This document shows, piece after piece, positions 33,472-44,218 of a stretch of 64,000 nt of DNA. Every line of letters starts with the position of its first letter. Position 1 is the stretch's first letter. This DNA comes from Rhodococcus maanshanensis NBRC 100610. Lineage in GTDB: Bacteria > Actinomycetota > Actinomycetes > Mycobacteriales > Mycobacteriaceae. The notes under the pieces were generated by a model. That model was given only the letters and a program-made list of their open reading frames with translations. It made no database searches and was not told where the DNA came from. The translations under genes were made by a program, and so were the position numbers. The DNA is taken from positions 62,001 through 126,000 of the forward strand of contig NZ_BCXA01000017.1 in NCBI RefSeq assembly GCF_001894865.1, read 5' to 3'.

Positions 33472-33687
33472 GGGCTGCTCCCTTGTCTTCTCGTCGCGGC
33501 TGTCGGCGCGCATCGTCTGGTGGGGACCCGCAACCGACGGGTCCATTCGTAGCCAACCACCGACCGGACCGAATGCTTCCCGGCCGAGAAGGCCCCTACC
33601 GGCCGGTGCTCGGCAGTAGGGTCGACAGCAGCCACATCCAGGACCGTTTTCGTCACCATGCAGTGTCTCGAACGGAGTGTTGATGAC

Positions 33688-34920
33688 ATGTCACCGAACC
33701 GTACGTTCGTGATCGTCGGCGGCGGGCTCGCCGGAGCAAAGACCGCGGAAGCCCTGCGCGAGAAGGACTTCGACGGCTCGATCGTCCTGCTCAGCGAGGA
33801 GGACCACCTCCCCTACGAGCGGCCACCACTGTCCAAGGAGCACGTGGCCGGCAAGAAGGCGCTCGCCGACTTCACCGTCCACCACGGCGACTGGTATCGC
33901 GACCACCACGTCGACCTGCGGCTCGGCACCACCGCCACCGCCCTCGATCGCGACGCCCACGAGGTGCGGCTGCCCGACGGCTCGACCCTCGGCTACGACA
34001 AGCTCGCGCTCGCCACCGGTTCGCGCTCACGGCGACCGCCGATCCCCGGTTCCGACGCCGCAGGCGTGCACTATCTGCGAACCATCGAGGAGTCCGACGG
34101 CCTGATCGGCGCACTCGCCGCGGGCTCTCGGCTGGTCGTGATCGGCGCCGGGTGGATCGGGCTCGAGGTCGCCGCGCAGGCCCGCGAGCGCGGTGTCGTG
34201 GTCACCGTCGTCGAGGCCGCGCCGCTGCCGCTGCTCGGGTCCCTCGGCCCCGAGATGGGCACGGTGTTCGCGGAACTGCACCGCGAGCACGGGGTCGACC
34301 TGCATTTCGAGGCCACCGTTGAGGAGATCACCACCGACGCCGGGCGGGCCACCGGGGTCCGCCTCGCGATCGGCGATGTGCTGCCCGCCGACGCCGTGCT
34401 GGTCGCGGTCGGGGCCCAACCGAATGTCGAACTCGCCGAACAGGCCGGGCTCGCGGTGGACGGCGGAGTGCTCGTGGACGCCGCCCTGACCACGAGCGAC
34501 CCCGACATCGTCGCGGTCGGCGACATCGCGGCACAGCAGCACCCGGTGCTGGGCACCAGGATTCGCGTCGAGCATTGGGCGAACGCCCTCAACCAGCCCG
34601 CCGTCGCCGCGGCGACGATGCTCGGCAAGCCGGCCGAGTACGCCAACCTGCCCTACTTCTTCACCGACCAGTACGACCTGGGCATGGAGTACGTCGGGTA
34701 CGCACCGACCGGCGGGTACGACAGCCTCGTCGTGCGCGGCGACGTGACCCGGCGCGAGTTCGTCGCGTTCTGGCTCGGCAGGGACAACAGGGTGCTGGCA
34801 GGCATGAACGTCAACGTCTGGGACGTGACCGACGCCGTCAAGCAGCTGATCACCGCGGGCGAACCCGTCGACCCGGCCCGACTGGCCGACCCGTCGACAC
34901 CACTGGACCAGATCCTGTGA
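33688..34920 (+). CDS. FAD-dependent ferredoxin/rubredoxin-type reductase
   Basis: The 410-residue flavoprotein has the FAD site [20 protein letters not shown], the NAD(P) site [20 protein letters not shown] (about residues 147-166), and the second FAD contact [20 protein letters not shown]. The C-terminal reductase domain is [20 protein letters not shown]. This is the putidaredoxin reductase/rubredoxin reductase layout. It would pass electrons from NAD(P)H to a ferredoxin serving a P450 or dioxygenase, but no ferredoxin gene is adjacent. CGGAG precedes the start. Confidence 0.92.
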   Translation: MSPNRTFVIVGGGLAGAKTAEALREKDFDGSIVLLSEEDHLPYERPPLSKEHVAGKKALADFTVHHGDWYRDHHVDLRLGTTATALDRDAHEVRLPDGSTLGYDKLALATGSRSRRPPIPGSDAAGVHYLRTIEESDGLIGALAAGSRLVVIGAGWIGLEVAAQARERGVVVTVVEAAPLPLLGSLGPEMGTVFAELHREHGVDLHFEATVEEITTDAGRATGVRLAIGDVLPADAVLVAVGAQPNVELAEQAGLAVDGGVLVDAALTTSDPDIVAVGDIAAQQHPVLGTRIRVEHWANALNQPAVAAATMLGKPAEYANLPYFFTDQYDLGMEYVGYAPTGGYDSLVVRGDVTRREFVAFWLGRDNRVLAGMNVNVWDVTDAVKQLITAGEPVDPARLADPSTPLDQIL

Positions 34921-35024
34921 CCTGAATCACATCGATATGCGGACAAGTGTGTAGTGAGAGCCGGCCGGGCTCCGTCCTAACCATGAGAGCGCCCCGGGGG
35001 CGCACCCGATCGAAGGAGCCGACA

Positions 35025-35426
35025 ATGAAGTACATGCTGGTCAAGACCTACAGCGAGGCCGCGTACTGCGACACCCCGATGACCGCGTGGGAGCCGAAGG
35101 ACATCGCGGCACACATCGACTTCCAGCGCGTGCTCGGTGAGCAACTGGCCGCATCCGGCGAGCTGGTCGAAGCGCAGGGGCTGGCAGGCCCGGACCAGGC
35201 GCGCATCGTCAGCTCCGACGGCCGCTCCGCGCCGGTGGTGACCGACGGACCGTTCCCGGAGAGCAAGGAATTCCTGGCCGGGTACTGGATCGTCGACGTC
35301 GACAGCGCCGAGCGCGCCATCGAGATCGCCGCGCAGGCCTCGGCGGCGCCGGGACCCGGCGGCAAGCCGATCGGCGAGTACATCGAGGTGCGCGCGATCA
35401 TGAGTGCCCCGCCCACCGACCTGTGA
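35025..35426 (+). CDS. YciI/DGPF-domain protein paired with an ECF sigma factor
   Basis: The 133-residue protein starts MKYMLVKTYSEAAYCDTPMT and carries the DGPF signature in VVTDGPFPESKEFLAGYWIV. Proteins of this type are encoded beside ECF42 sigma factors across actinobacteria. The catalytic role is unknown. CGAAGGAG precedes the ATG. The stop overlaps the sigma-factor start (GTGA), so the two are translated together. Confidence 0.93.
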   Translation: MKYMLVKTYSEAAYCDTPMTAWEPKDIAAHIDFQRVLGEQLAASGELVEAQGLAGPDQARIVSSDGRSAPVVTDGPFPESKEFLAGYWIVDVDSAERAIEIAAQASAAPGPGGKPIGEYIEVRAIMSAPPTDL

Positions 35427-36670
35427 CCCTGCCGCCCTCCGACGACACCGAGGACCTGCTGCGCGAACTCCGGCCGCAGGTCCTCGGTGCCCTCGTCCGC
35501 AGGTTCGGCGACTTCGCCGCCGCCGAGGACGCACTACAGGAGGCGCTCGTCGCCGCCGCCACCCACTGGCCAACCGACGGCGTGCCGGACAACCCACGCG
35601 GCTGGCTCATCCAGGTCGCCCACCGCCGCATGACCGACGCCATCCGCGCCGACGCGGCCCGCCGGAACCGTGAGGCCGTCGCCGCCGGGCGGGAGCCGAC
35701 CCTCGTGCCCGACATCGCCACGCCCGACCGGGACGACACACTCACCCTGTTCTTCCTCTGCTGCCACCCGGCGTTGCCGCCCGCGGGGGCGATCGCGCTG
35801 ACGCTGCGGGCCGTCGGCGGACTGACCACCGCCGAGATCGCGCGGGCCTTCCTGCTGCCGGAAGCGACCATGGCACAGCGGATCACCCGCGCCAAGAAGC
35901 GTGTCGCCGCCCTGGATCGCCCGTTCGCGGTGCCGGGGTCCGGGCAGTGGCACGACCGCCTCGGCGCGGTCCTGCACGTGCTGTACCTGATCTTCACCGA
36001 GGGCCACGCCAGCACATCCGGTCCGGAGGTGCGTCGTGCGGACCTGTCGGCGGAGGCGATCCGGCTGACGCGGGCGATCCACCGCCAGCTGCCCGACGAT
36101 CCCGAGGTCACCGGACTGCTCGCGCTGATGCTGCTCACCGATGCGCACCGCGCCGCACGCACCGGCCCGCGCGGGGAACTGGTCCCCCTCGCCGAGCAGG
36201 ATCGCAGCCTGTGGGATCGCGAGGCGATCACCGAGGGAGTCCGGCTGACCACGGCGGCGATCGGGCACGGGCTGACGGGCCCATATCGAATCCAGGCCGC
36301 GATCGCCGTGCTGCACGCCCAGGCGGCCAGCACCGAGGACACCGACTGGGACGGCATCCTGTCGCTCTATCGCCTGCTCGCACGCGTCGCGCCGAATCCA
36401 CTTGTCACCCTGAACCTCGGGGTCGCCACCGCCATGGTGCACGGACCGGCGGCGGCCCTGGACCTGATCGCCGCCCACCAGGACCAGCTGGCCGGCACCC
36501 ATCGGCTGGCCGCCGTCCGCGCCCACCTGCACGAGATGGCCGGCGACACGACCAGTGCCGTCGCCGACTACACCCTCGCCGCGAACGGCACCCCCAGCGT
36601 CGCCGAGCGGGACTACCTCATCCTGCGCGCTGCCCGCCTGCGCGGCGAAGTCGGGGCTGACCGGTCGTGA
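35423..36670 (+). CDS. ECF42-group RNA polymerase sigma factor with C-terminal extension
   Basis: The 415-residue protein has sigma region 2 (LVRRFGDFAAAEDALQEALV, PRGWLIQVAHRRMTDAIRAD) and region 4 (GGLTTAEIARAFLLPEATMA, RITRAKKRVAAL). The C-terminal extension of more than 200 residues (DUF6596/TPR-like; FTEGHASTSGPEVRRADLSA, LLTDAHRAARTGPRGELVPL, YRIQAAIAVLHAQA) replaces an anti-sigma factor in this group. It starts at GTG inside the YciI stop. The upstream gap shows no TGTCGA motif reported for ECF42 promoters elsewhere, so control may differ. Confidence 0.93.
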   Translation: MTLPPSDDTEDLLRELRPQVLGALVRRFGDFAAAEDALQEALVAAATHWPTDGVPDNPRGWLIQVAHRRMTDAIRADAARRNREAVAAGREPTLVPDIATPDRDDTLTLFFLCCHPALPPAGAIALTLRAVGGLTTAEIARAFLLPEATMAQRITRAKKRVAALDRPFAVPGSGQWHDRLGAVLHVLYLIFTEGHASTSGPEVRRADLSAEAIRLTRAIHRQLPDDPEVTGLLALMLLTDAHRAARTGPRGELVPLAEQDRSLWDREAITEGVRLTTAAIGHGLTGPYRIQAAIAVLHAQAASTEDTDWDGILSLYRLLARVAPNPLVTLNLGVATAMVHGPAAALDLIAAHQDQLAGTHRLAAVRAHLHEMAGDTTSAVADYTLAANGTPSVAERDYLILRAARLRGEVGADRS

Positions 36671-36751
36671 GCGCGCGCATCTCGTGATGGGATGGACCCG
36701 AGAGGTCAAGCCTCGACACACATCTGTCCCCGATCACGAGGAGCGTCCGAC

Positions 36752-39328
<2,577 letters not shown>

Positions 39329-39343
39329 CCTGCCCAACAGACG

Positions 39344-39391
39344 ACTGGAGGTGCCCCTCCCGCGGCGGACCGCGGGAGGGGCACCTCCAGT
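39344..39391. terminator. 22-bp perfect hairpin, bidirectional terminator
   Basis: The 22 bases at 39344-39365 (beginning ACTGGAGGTGCCCC) are exactly complementary to 39370-39391, with a 4-base loop. It lies between the convergent pepN and DUF5130 genes, 16 bases after each stop. Confidence 0.85.
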
Positions 39392-39406
39392 TGAAGCGAA
39401 GTCGGG

Positions 39407-39877
39407 CTAACGCACCGCGATGGCGGCGCTCATCACGCGGACCGCGCTGACAAGGCCGTCGATCAGGTCGGCCTCACCGAAGGACGACACCGCAGCGGTC
39501 ACACCGAGCTGTGCGACCCGGTCGGTGACCCGATCGGCCACCTTGCGTCCGGAACGGATCTCGATGGCGCGCTGGTTCGGGGAGACCGCGATCAGCACCG
39601 AACGCTCGGCCTCGGGGGTCTTCGGGAAAAGCGCCTCGACGCCGGCCGCGGTGTCCTCGCCGAGGTCACCGATGTACGCGTTGAAGCGCACCTTGGTCGA
39701 CCGCGTCGCGTCGGTCAGCGCGTCGTCGAGGGCCACCAGCTCGTCGACGCTGAACGGCAGATCGTCGTAGGGATCGCCGACACGGTGCACGCTCGAGACG
39801 CGGCCGCTCGCGGTCACCACCGAGCCCACCGGGAGCTCGGACTCGATCACCGCCGGGAAACGGTTACCACTTGCCAC
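39407..39877 (-). CDS. DUF5130 (TPM-like) protein, putative respiratory supercomplex-linked (Rv2468c type)
   Basis: The 156-residue protein starts [20 protein letters not shown] and contains [20 protein letters not shown] and [20 protein letters not shown], then [20 protein letters not shown]. This is the DUF5130/TPM-domain pattern without a clear signal peptide. GGAGG precedes GTG 39877. It overlaps the end of the upstream ctaJ-type gene by 14 bases, so the two form one unit. From memory, the equivalent M. smegmatis pair (MSMEG_4692/4693) yields CtaI and CtaJ of the III2-IV2 supercomplex; that link is less certain for this protein. Confidence 0.72.
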   Translation of the reverse strand: MASGNRFPAVIESELPVGSVVTASGRVSSVHRVGDPYDDLPFSVDELVALDDALTDATRSTKVRFNAYIGDLGEDTAAGVEALFPKTPEAERSVLIAVSPNQRAIEIRSGRKVADRVTDRVAQLGVTAAVSSFGEADLIDGLVSAVRVMSAAIAVR

Positions 39878-40121
39878 TTGCCGAACCTCCGATCAGATCT
39901 GCGGATCCGGACTCGATGGCCGCGTGCGCGCCGTGGTGACCGACCGTCACCTCGTCGACCGCGGACCACAGCACCGGCTTGTGGGTCCATTCCTCGTCCA
40001 GCGAGTAGTGCGCGGGGGTGGTTCCTGCCACCGGCTTGGCCATGTAGCACAGCCCCGCGATGATCGCCGTGATGAGCGCAGGGATCCCTACGAAGATCAG
40101 CGATGTCTCAAGAATGCTCAC
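39864..40121 (-). CDS. ctaJ: Small single-pass membrane protein, aa3-type cytochrome oxidase subunit CtaJ-like
   Basis: The 85-residue protein starts at GTG 40121 ([20 protein letters not shown]). It has one membrane helix at about residues 7-26, then a hydrophilic tail ([40 protein letters not shown]). Size, topology and location between an HNH gene and DUF5130/pepN fit CtaJ of the actinobacterial oxidase supercomplex. There is no Shine-Dalgarno; a TACGGT box lies 7 bases before the GTG, so the transcript is probably leaderless. The family call rests on memory of genome context. Confidence 0.65.
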   Translation of the reverse strand: MSILETSLIFVGIPALITAIIAGLCYMAKPVAGTTPAHYSLDEEWTHKPVLWSAVDEVTVGHHGAHAAIESGSADLIGGSASGKW

Positions 40122-40128
40122 GCCCCAA

Positions 40129-40134
40129 ACCGTA
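40129..40134 (-). promoter_or_regulatory. -10 element of a leaderless promoter for the ctaJ-DUF5130 unit
   Basis: TACGGT on the minus strand matches TAnnnT and is separated by 7 bases from GTG 40121. Confidence 0.5.
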
Positions 40135-40184
40135 GCCCAGACCGCCGAAAATTGTGCCGTCGGGGCCACGTCGAGATCGGACGT

Positions 40185-40847
40185 TTACGCAGCGCCCTCG
40201 CCGAGGTAGCGCAACCACACCGGGTCGAGCTCCTTGGTGCTGGCCAGCAGCCGCCAGTGCTGCCCCTTTGGCGGCACCAGAGCAGCCCGCAACGTCCAGC
40301 CCAACTCGCTGAGCAGCTTGTCGGCCTTGCGGTGGTTGCAGGGCGCGCAGCAGGCCACGCAGTTCTCCCAGGAATGTCCGCCGCCCCGGCTGCGCGGGAT
40401 GACGTGGTCAACGGTCTCGGCCTTGTCGCCGCAGTACGCACACCGGAAGCGGTCCCTGTGCATCAACGCGGCCCTGGTCATCGGGATCCTGGCCCGGTAG
40501 GGCACCCGCACGTAGTTGCGGAGCCGGATCACGGAGGGGACCTGCACGGACCAGTCGGCGGAATGGATGACCTGCCCGTCCGGGTCCTCGTGGACGGCGC
40601 TGGCCTTCTCGCACACCAGCAGGACGACCGCCCGGCGGACGGGAAGCGCGGTCAGTGGCTCGTAGGTGGCGTTCAGAAGCAGCACCCGGCGCTTGACCCA
40701 GGAGGGAACCGCGTCGTCCTCACCTGGGGTCGAGGGTCTCAGACCCTCGTCTATCACTTGCAGCGAAGAAGCCCCCGATCCCCGCGGCAGGCGGGCATCA
40801 GTGGGCTGGAGTTGTCGGTGCGCTCGGGCGGTGTGCGAGTTCTTCAT
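40185..40847 (-). CDS. HNH endonuclease-like protein (Rv2469c type)
   Basis: The 220-residue protein has [20 protein letters not shown] near residue 55, typical of this actinobacterial HNH group. The nuclease core is [40 protein letters not shown] and [12 protein letters not shown], with CxxC zinc pairs and the HNH His-Asn-His pattern. GGAGG precedes ATG 40847. The DNA target and biological role are unknown. Conserved position beside glbO. Confidence 0.92.
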   Translation of the reverse strand: MKNSHTARAHRQLQPTDARLPRGSGASSLQVIDEGLRPSTPGEDDAVPSWVKRRVLLLNATYEPLTALPVRRAVVLLVCEKASAVHEDPDGQVIHSADWSVQVPSVIRLRNYVRVPYRARIPMTRAALMHRDRFRCAYCGDKAETVDHVIPRSRGGGHSWENCVACCAPCNHRKADKLLSELGWTLRAALVPPKGQHWRLLASTKELDPVWLRYLGEGAA

Positions 40848-40988
40848 GCGACCTCCGGGAAGATTGCTCCCAAGTTGACCACGGATGGCCTGCTCGCGCA
40901 CGTCCATTTGGTACAAAGATGCAGGACTTTCGGTGAACAACCGATGACAACACGAGCGCGTCGACGTCACGGCGCGAGTACGGGCACA

Positions 40989-41396
40989 ATGGACGCCGAC
41001 ATGACTGATGCCGAAGTGAGCTTCTACGAAGCAGTGGGCGGAGCCGAGACGTTCCGCAAACTGACCGCGCGGTTCTACGAGGAAGTGGCCAAGGACGAGA
41101 TCGTCCGGCCCCTCTACCCAGAGGAGGACCTCGGGCCGGCCGAACGCCGCATGCGGATGTTCCTCGAGCAGTACTGGGGCGGCCCGCGAACATACTCCGA
41201 CGAGCGCGGACACCCCCGGCTGCGGCTGCGCCACCAGCCGTTCCGTATCGGTCCGCTCGAGCGCGACGCGTGGCTGCGCTGCATGCACATCGCGATCGCG
41301 TCGATCGACGAGGCCACCCTCGACGAGCCGCACCGCCGCGCCCTCATCGACTACATGGACATGGCCGCCGCCTCGATGGTGAACTCGCCCGTCTGA
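40989..41396 (+). CDS. glbO: Group II truncated hemoglobin (trHbO)
   Basis: The 135-residue globin binds O2 and interacts with the respiratory chain or peroxides in mycobacteria. It includes [60 protein letters not shown] and [10 protein letters not shown], with the proximal His. TrpG8 is in [14 protein letters not shown]. The start could also be ATG 41001. Neither start has a clear ribosome-binding site. Strong match to M. tuberculosis GlbO. Confidence 0.95.
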   Translation: MDADMTDAEVSFYEAVGGAETFRKLTARFYEEVAKDEIVRPLYPEEDLGPAERRMRMFLEQYWGGPRTYSDERGHPRLRLRHQPFRIGPLERDAWLRCMHIAIASIDEATLDEPHRRALIDYMDMAAASMVNSPV

Positions 41397-41464
41397 TCGG
41401 CGCAAACCGGACACATGCCCTTCGAAGTCGTGCTGTCCGCACGGGTTTGGCACTATGTGTCCCT

Positions 41465-43054
41465 GTGACCACTGACGAGGCCGGGCCGGAGACAACAGTT
41501 CCCTGGTGGACGAACGCGGTCTTCTATCAGATCTATCCGCGTTCGTTCTCCGACTCCAACGGCGACGGCGTCGGCGACCTGGGCGGCGTCCGCGACCGGC
41601 TCGGGTACCTCGAGCTGCTCGGCGTCGACGCCATATGGCTGAGCCCGGTGATGCGCTCACCGATGGCCGACCACGGCTACGACGTCTCGGATCCGCGCGA
41701 CATCGATCCGCTGTTCGGCGATCTCGAGGTGATGGACGCGCTGATCGCGCAGGCGCACGCGCGGCGGATCAAGGTCACCATGGACCTGGTCCCGAACCAC
41801 ACCAGCGAGGAGCACCCGTGGTTCGCGGCCGCGCTCGCGGCCGAGCCGGGCAGCCCCGAGCGGGCTCGCTACCACTTCCGCGACGGTCTCGGCCCGGACG
41901 GCGCCGAGCCGCCGAACAACTGGCCGAGCATCTTCGGCGGGCCGGCCTGGACCCGGGTCACCGAGCCGGACGGCTCCCCCGGCCAGTGGTACCTGCACAT
42001 CTTCGCCCCCGAGCAGCCGGACCTGAACTGGGACAACCCCGAGGTCGCCGAGGACCTCGCGACCACGCTGCGGTTTTGGCTGGACCGCGGCGTCGACGGT
42101 TTCCGGATCGATGTCGCGCACGGCATGGCCAAGCCGGAGGGCCTGCCGGACTACGACTGGGAATCCAATCGGCTCCTGAGCAACGACGACAACGACCCGA
42201 GGTTCAACAACCCGGCCGTGCACGAGATCCATCGCGGCCTGCGCAAGGTGATGAACGAGTACCCCGACACGGTGGCCGTCGGTGAGATCTGGGTGCGCGA
42301 CAACGAACGCTTCGGCGAATACATCCGGCCCGACGAACTGCACCTGGGCTTCAACTTCCGGCTCGCCGAGGCCGAGTTCGGCGCCGACAGCCTGCGTGAG
42401 GCCATCGAGAACTCGCTCGGTGCGGTGGCCGCTGTCGGCGGCACCCCCACCTGGACGCTGTCGAACCACGACGTCGCGCGCGAGGTCACCCGCTACGGCG
42501 GCGGCGAGATCGGCCTGGCCAGGGCCCGCGCCATGGCCATCGTCGAGTTCGCACTGCCGGGGGCGGTCTTCATCTACAACGGCGCCGAGCTCGGGCTGCC
42601 GAACGTCGAACTCCCGGACGAGGCGCTGCAGGATCCGGTGTGGGAGCGGTCGGGCCACACCGAACGCGGCCGCGACGGCTGCCGGGTCCCGGTGCCGTGG
42701 GAGGGCTCTGCCCCGCCGTTCGGCTTCAGCTCGGCGGAGACGTCGTGGCTGCCGATGCCGCCGGAATGGGCCGATCGCACCGTGGAGGCGCAGATCGAGG
42801 ACGTGACGTCCACGCTGTCGCTGTACCGGTCGGCGCTGGAGCTGCGGGCCCTGCGACCGGAGTTCTCCGGCGACGAGATCGATTGGTACGGAAGCCCGTC
42901 CGGTTGCCTGGCATTCCGACGGCGCGGCGGGCTGGTGTGCGCGCTCAACGCCACTGATGCGCCCATCCCGCTGCCGCCGGGGGAACTGCTGCTGGCCAGC
43001 GCCCCGCTGGTGAACGGGGAGCTGCCCCCGAACGCGGCGGCCTGGCTGGTCTGA
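41465..43054 (+). CDS. aglA: GH13 alpha-glucosidase (AglA/oligo-1,6-glucosidase type)
   Basis: The 529-residue enzyme has VFYQIYPRSFSDSNGDGVGD, DLVPNHTSEEHPWF (region I), GVDGFRIDVAHGM (region II, nucleophile Asp), VAVGEIWVRDNERF (region III, acid Glu) and WTLSNHDVAREVT (region IV, Asp). The QPDLNWDNPEV signature indicates the exo-glucosidase subfamily acting on malto- or isomalto-oligosaccharides or sucrose. It starts at GTG 41465, 68 bases after glbO. In mycobacteria the same pair is Rv2470-Rv2471. Confidence 0.94.
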   Translation: MTTDEAGPETTVPWWTNAVFYQIYPRSFSDSNGDGVGDLGGVRDRLGYLELLGVDAIWLSPVMRSPMADHGYDVSDPRDIDPLFGDLEVMDALIAQAHARRIKVTMDLVPNHTSEEHPWFAAALAAEPGSPERARYHFRDGLGPDGAEPPNNWPSIFGGPAWTRVTEPDGSPGQWYLHIFAPEQPDLNWDNPEVAEDLATTLRFWLDRGVDGFRIDVAHGMAKPEGLPDYDWESNRLLSNDDNDPRFNNPAVHEIHRGLRKVMNEYPDTVAVGEIWVRDNERFGEYIRPDELHLGFNFRLAEAEFGADSLREAIENSLGAVAAVGGTPTWTLSNHDVAREVTRYGGGEIGLARARAMAIVEFALPGAVFIYNGAELGLPNVELPDEALQDPVWERSGHTERGRDGCRVPVPWEGSAPPFGFSSAETSWLPMPPEWADRTVEAQIEDVTSTLSLYRSALELRALRPEFSGDEIDWYGSPSGCLAFRRRGGLVCALNATDAPIPLPPGELLLASAPLVNGELPPNAAAWLV

Positions 43055-43070
43055 CCGCCGCCGACGGGCG

Positions 43071-43757
43071 TCAGCGGCGCACGGTCAGCCCGATCTCGCC
43101 GCCGCGCCTGCTGAACACGGTGCCGAAGCGCGCGTCCAGGCGCAGCCAGGTCCTGGTCGCGCGCACCCGCACCATCTCGGACGCGTCGATGCGCTCGAGA
43201 TCGACGGCCGCGGTCATCGGATCCGACCCGACGTGCGGAATGAATCCCATTGCGGCCAGAGCGAACACCGTGCGCATCGACACCCCGACGACCTCGCCCG
43301 CGCCCTCGACGCTCAGCACCTCCTGCGCCAGCAGCGAGGCGGGCGGACCGTGGCTGCTGCCGTGCTCCTTGGCCAGCGCCGCGCCCTGCTGAGCCAGGTC
43401 GATCAGCACCCGCGCCGGAACGTCGTCGATGTGCGCGAACCCGGCCTCGGGCGGCAGGGCACCCCGCCACGCCGAGTCCATCGAGAAGCCGGGGTCGATG
43501 TCGGCGCCTGCGGCGGCCGTCAGGCCGTTCAGCAGTCCGTCACCCGCGGCGGAAGTGTCGTCCGGGCTGATCCGCCCGGAGACGACCCGCGCGGCCAGCG
43601 CGTCGAATCCCGTCGGCACGAAGGCGACCAGCTGCCCCTCGTCCCGCTGCCGCATCCGGACGATCACCGCCTCGTCCAGCCGGATCGCCTTGGCGAGGAA
43701 GGTGGCGAGGTTCTCCCGTTCGCCCGCGTCCGGGATGGTCAGGACCCGCTCATGCAC
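43071..43757 (-). CDS. Conserved protein of unknown function (Rv2474c type)
   Basis: The 228-residue soluble protein starts VHERVLTIPDAGERENLATF. It contains LAKAIRLDEAVIVRMRQRDE, VAFVPTGFDALAARVVSGRI and MRTVFALAAMGFIPHVGSDP, then ARTWLRLDARFGTVFSRRGG-type residues near the end. No enzymatic motif is evident. The GTG start lies inside the thioesterase gene (8-base overlap), so it is co-translated downstream of gdh and that thioesterase. Conserved location with mycobacteria. Confidence 0.82.
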   Translation of the reverse strand: MHERVLTIPDAGERENLATFLAKAIRLDEAVIVRMRQRDEGQLVAFVPTGFDALAARVVSGRISPDDTSAAGDGLLNGLTAAAGADIDPGFSMDSAWRGALPPEAGFAHIDDVPARVLIDLAQQGAALAKEHGSSHGPPASLLAQEVLSVEGAGEVVGVSMRTVFALAAMGFIPHVGSDPMTAAVDLERIDASEMVRVRATRTWLRLDARFGTVFSRRGGEIGLTVRR

Positions 43758-44202
43758 GCTTCCACTGCTCCAGGTACTCGCGCTCGGGCGCGGTCAGCCT
43801 GCGCAGTCGCTGGGTGTCGATGTCGAACGCGGCGATCTGCGTCGACGCCACGATCGACGGAGCCGAGTCCGGCGCCGCGCCGCCCGCGCGCACCTCGTAC
43901 CCGATGGTGAAGTCCACGGCACGGACCGACTCGATCCACATGAGCACGTCAAGGGGGCCGTCGTCGTGCCGCAGCTGGCCGCGGTAGCGCACGTGCAGGT
44001 CGGCGATCACCGCGCCGTCCCGGAGCGTGACCGTCGGCCTGCCGTCCTCGAACAGCCACGGGATGCGCGCCTCCTCCAGCAGGGTCACCATCCTCGCGTG
44101 GTTGATGTGCTGGAAGACGTCCATATCCGACCAGCGCACACCCACCTTCGTGTGGAAGCCGACCGCGGCCGCGGTCACCGACCCTGACGTTTCGACGCTC
44201 AA
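43750..44202 (-). CDS. Hotdog-fold acyl-CoA thioesterase (Rv2475c type)
   Basis: The 150-residue protein has the 4HBT pattern VGVRWSDMDVFQHINHARMV followed by TLLEEARIPWLFEDGRPTVT and ADLHVRYRGQLRHDDGPLDV. The Asp of the WSDMDxxxHxNH motif is catalytic in the family. TTG 44202 is the most likely start: GGAAGG lies 8 bases before it. It begins 16 bases after gdh and ends overlapping the next gene. Substrate unknown. Confidence 0.88.
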   Translation of the reverse strand: MSVETSGSVTAAAVGFHTKVGVRWSDMDVFQHINHARMVTLLEEARIPWLFEDGRPTVTLRDGAVIADLHVRYRGQLRHDDGPLDVLMWIESVRAVDFTIGYEVRAGGAAPDSAPSIVASTQIAAFDIDTQRLRRLTAPEREYLEQWKRA

Positions 44203-44218
44203 CTTCGATCCCTTCCGA

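Noticed and set aside
34921-35024. ECF42-type autoregulated promoter
   Set aside because: No TGTCGA element or suitably spaced partner was found in the interval.
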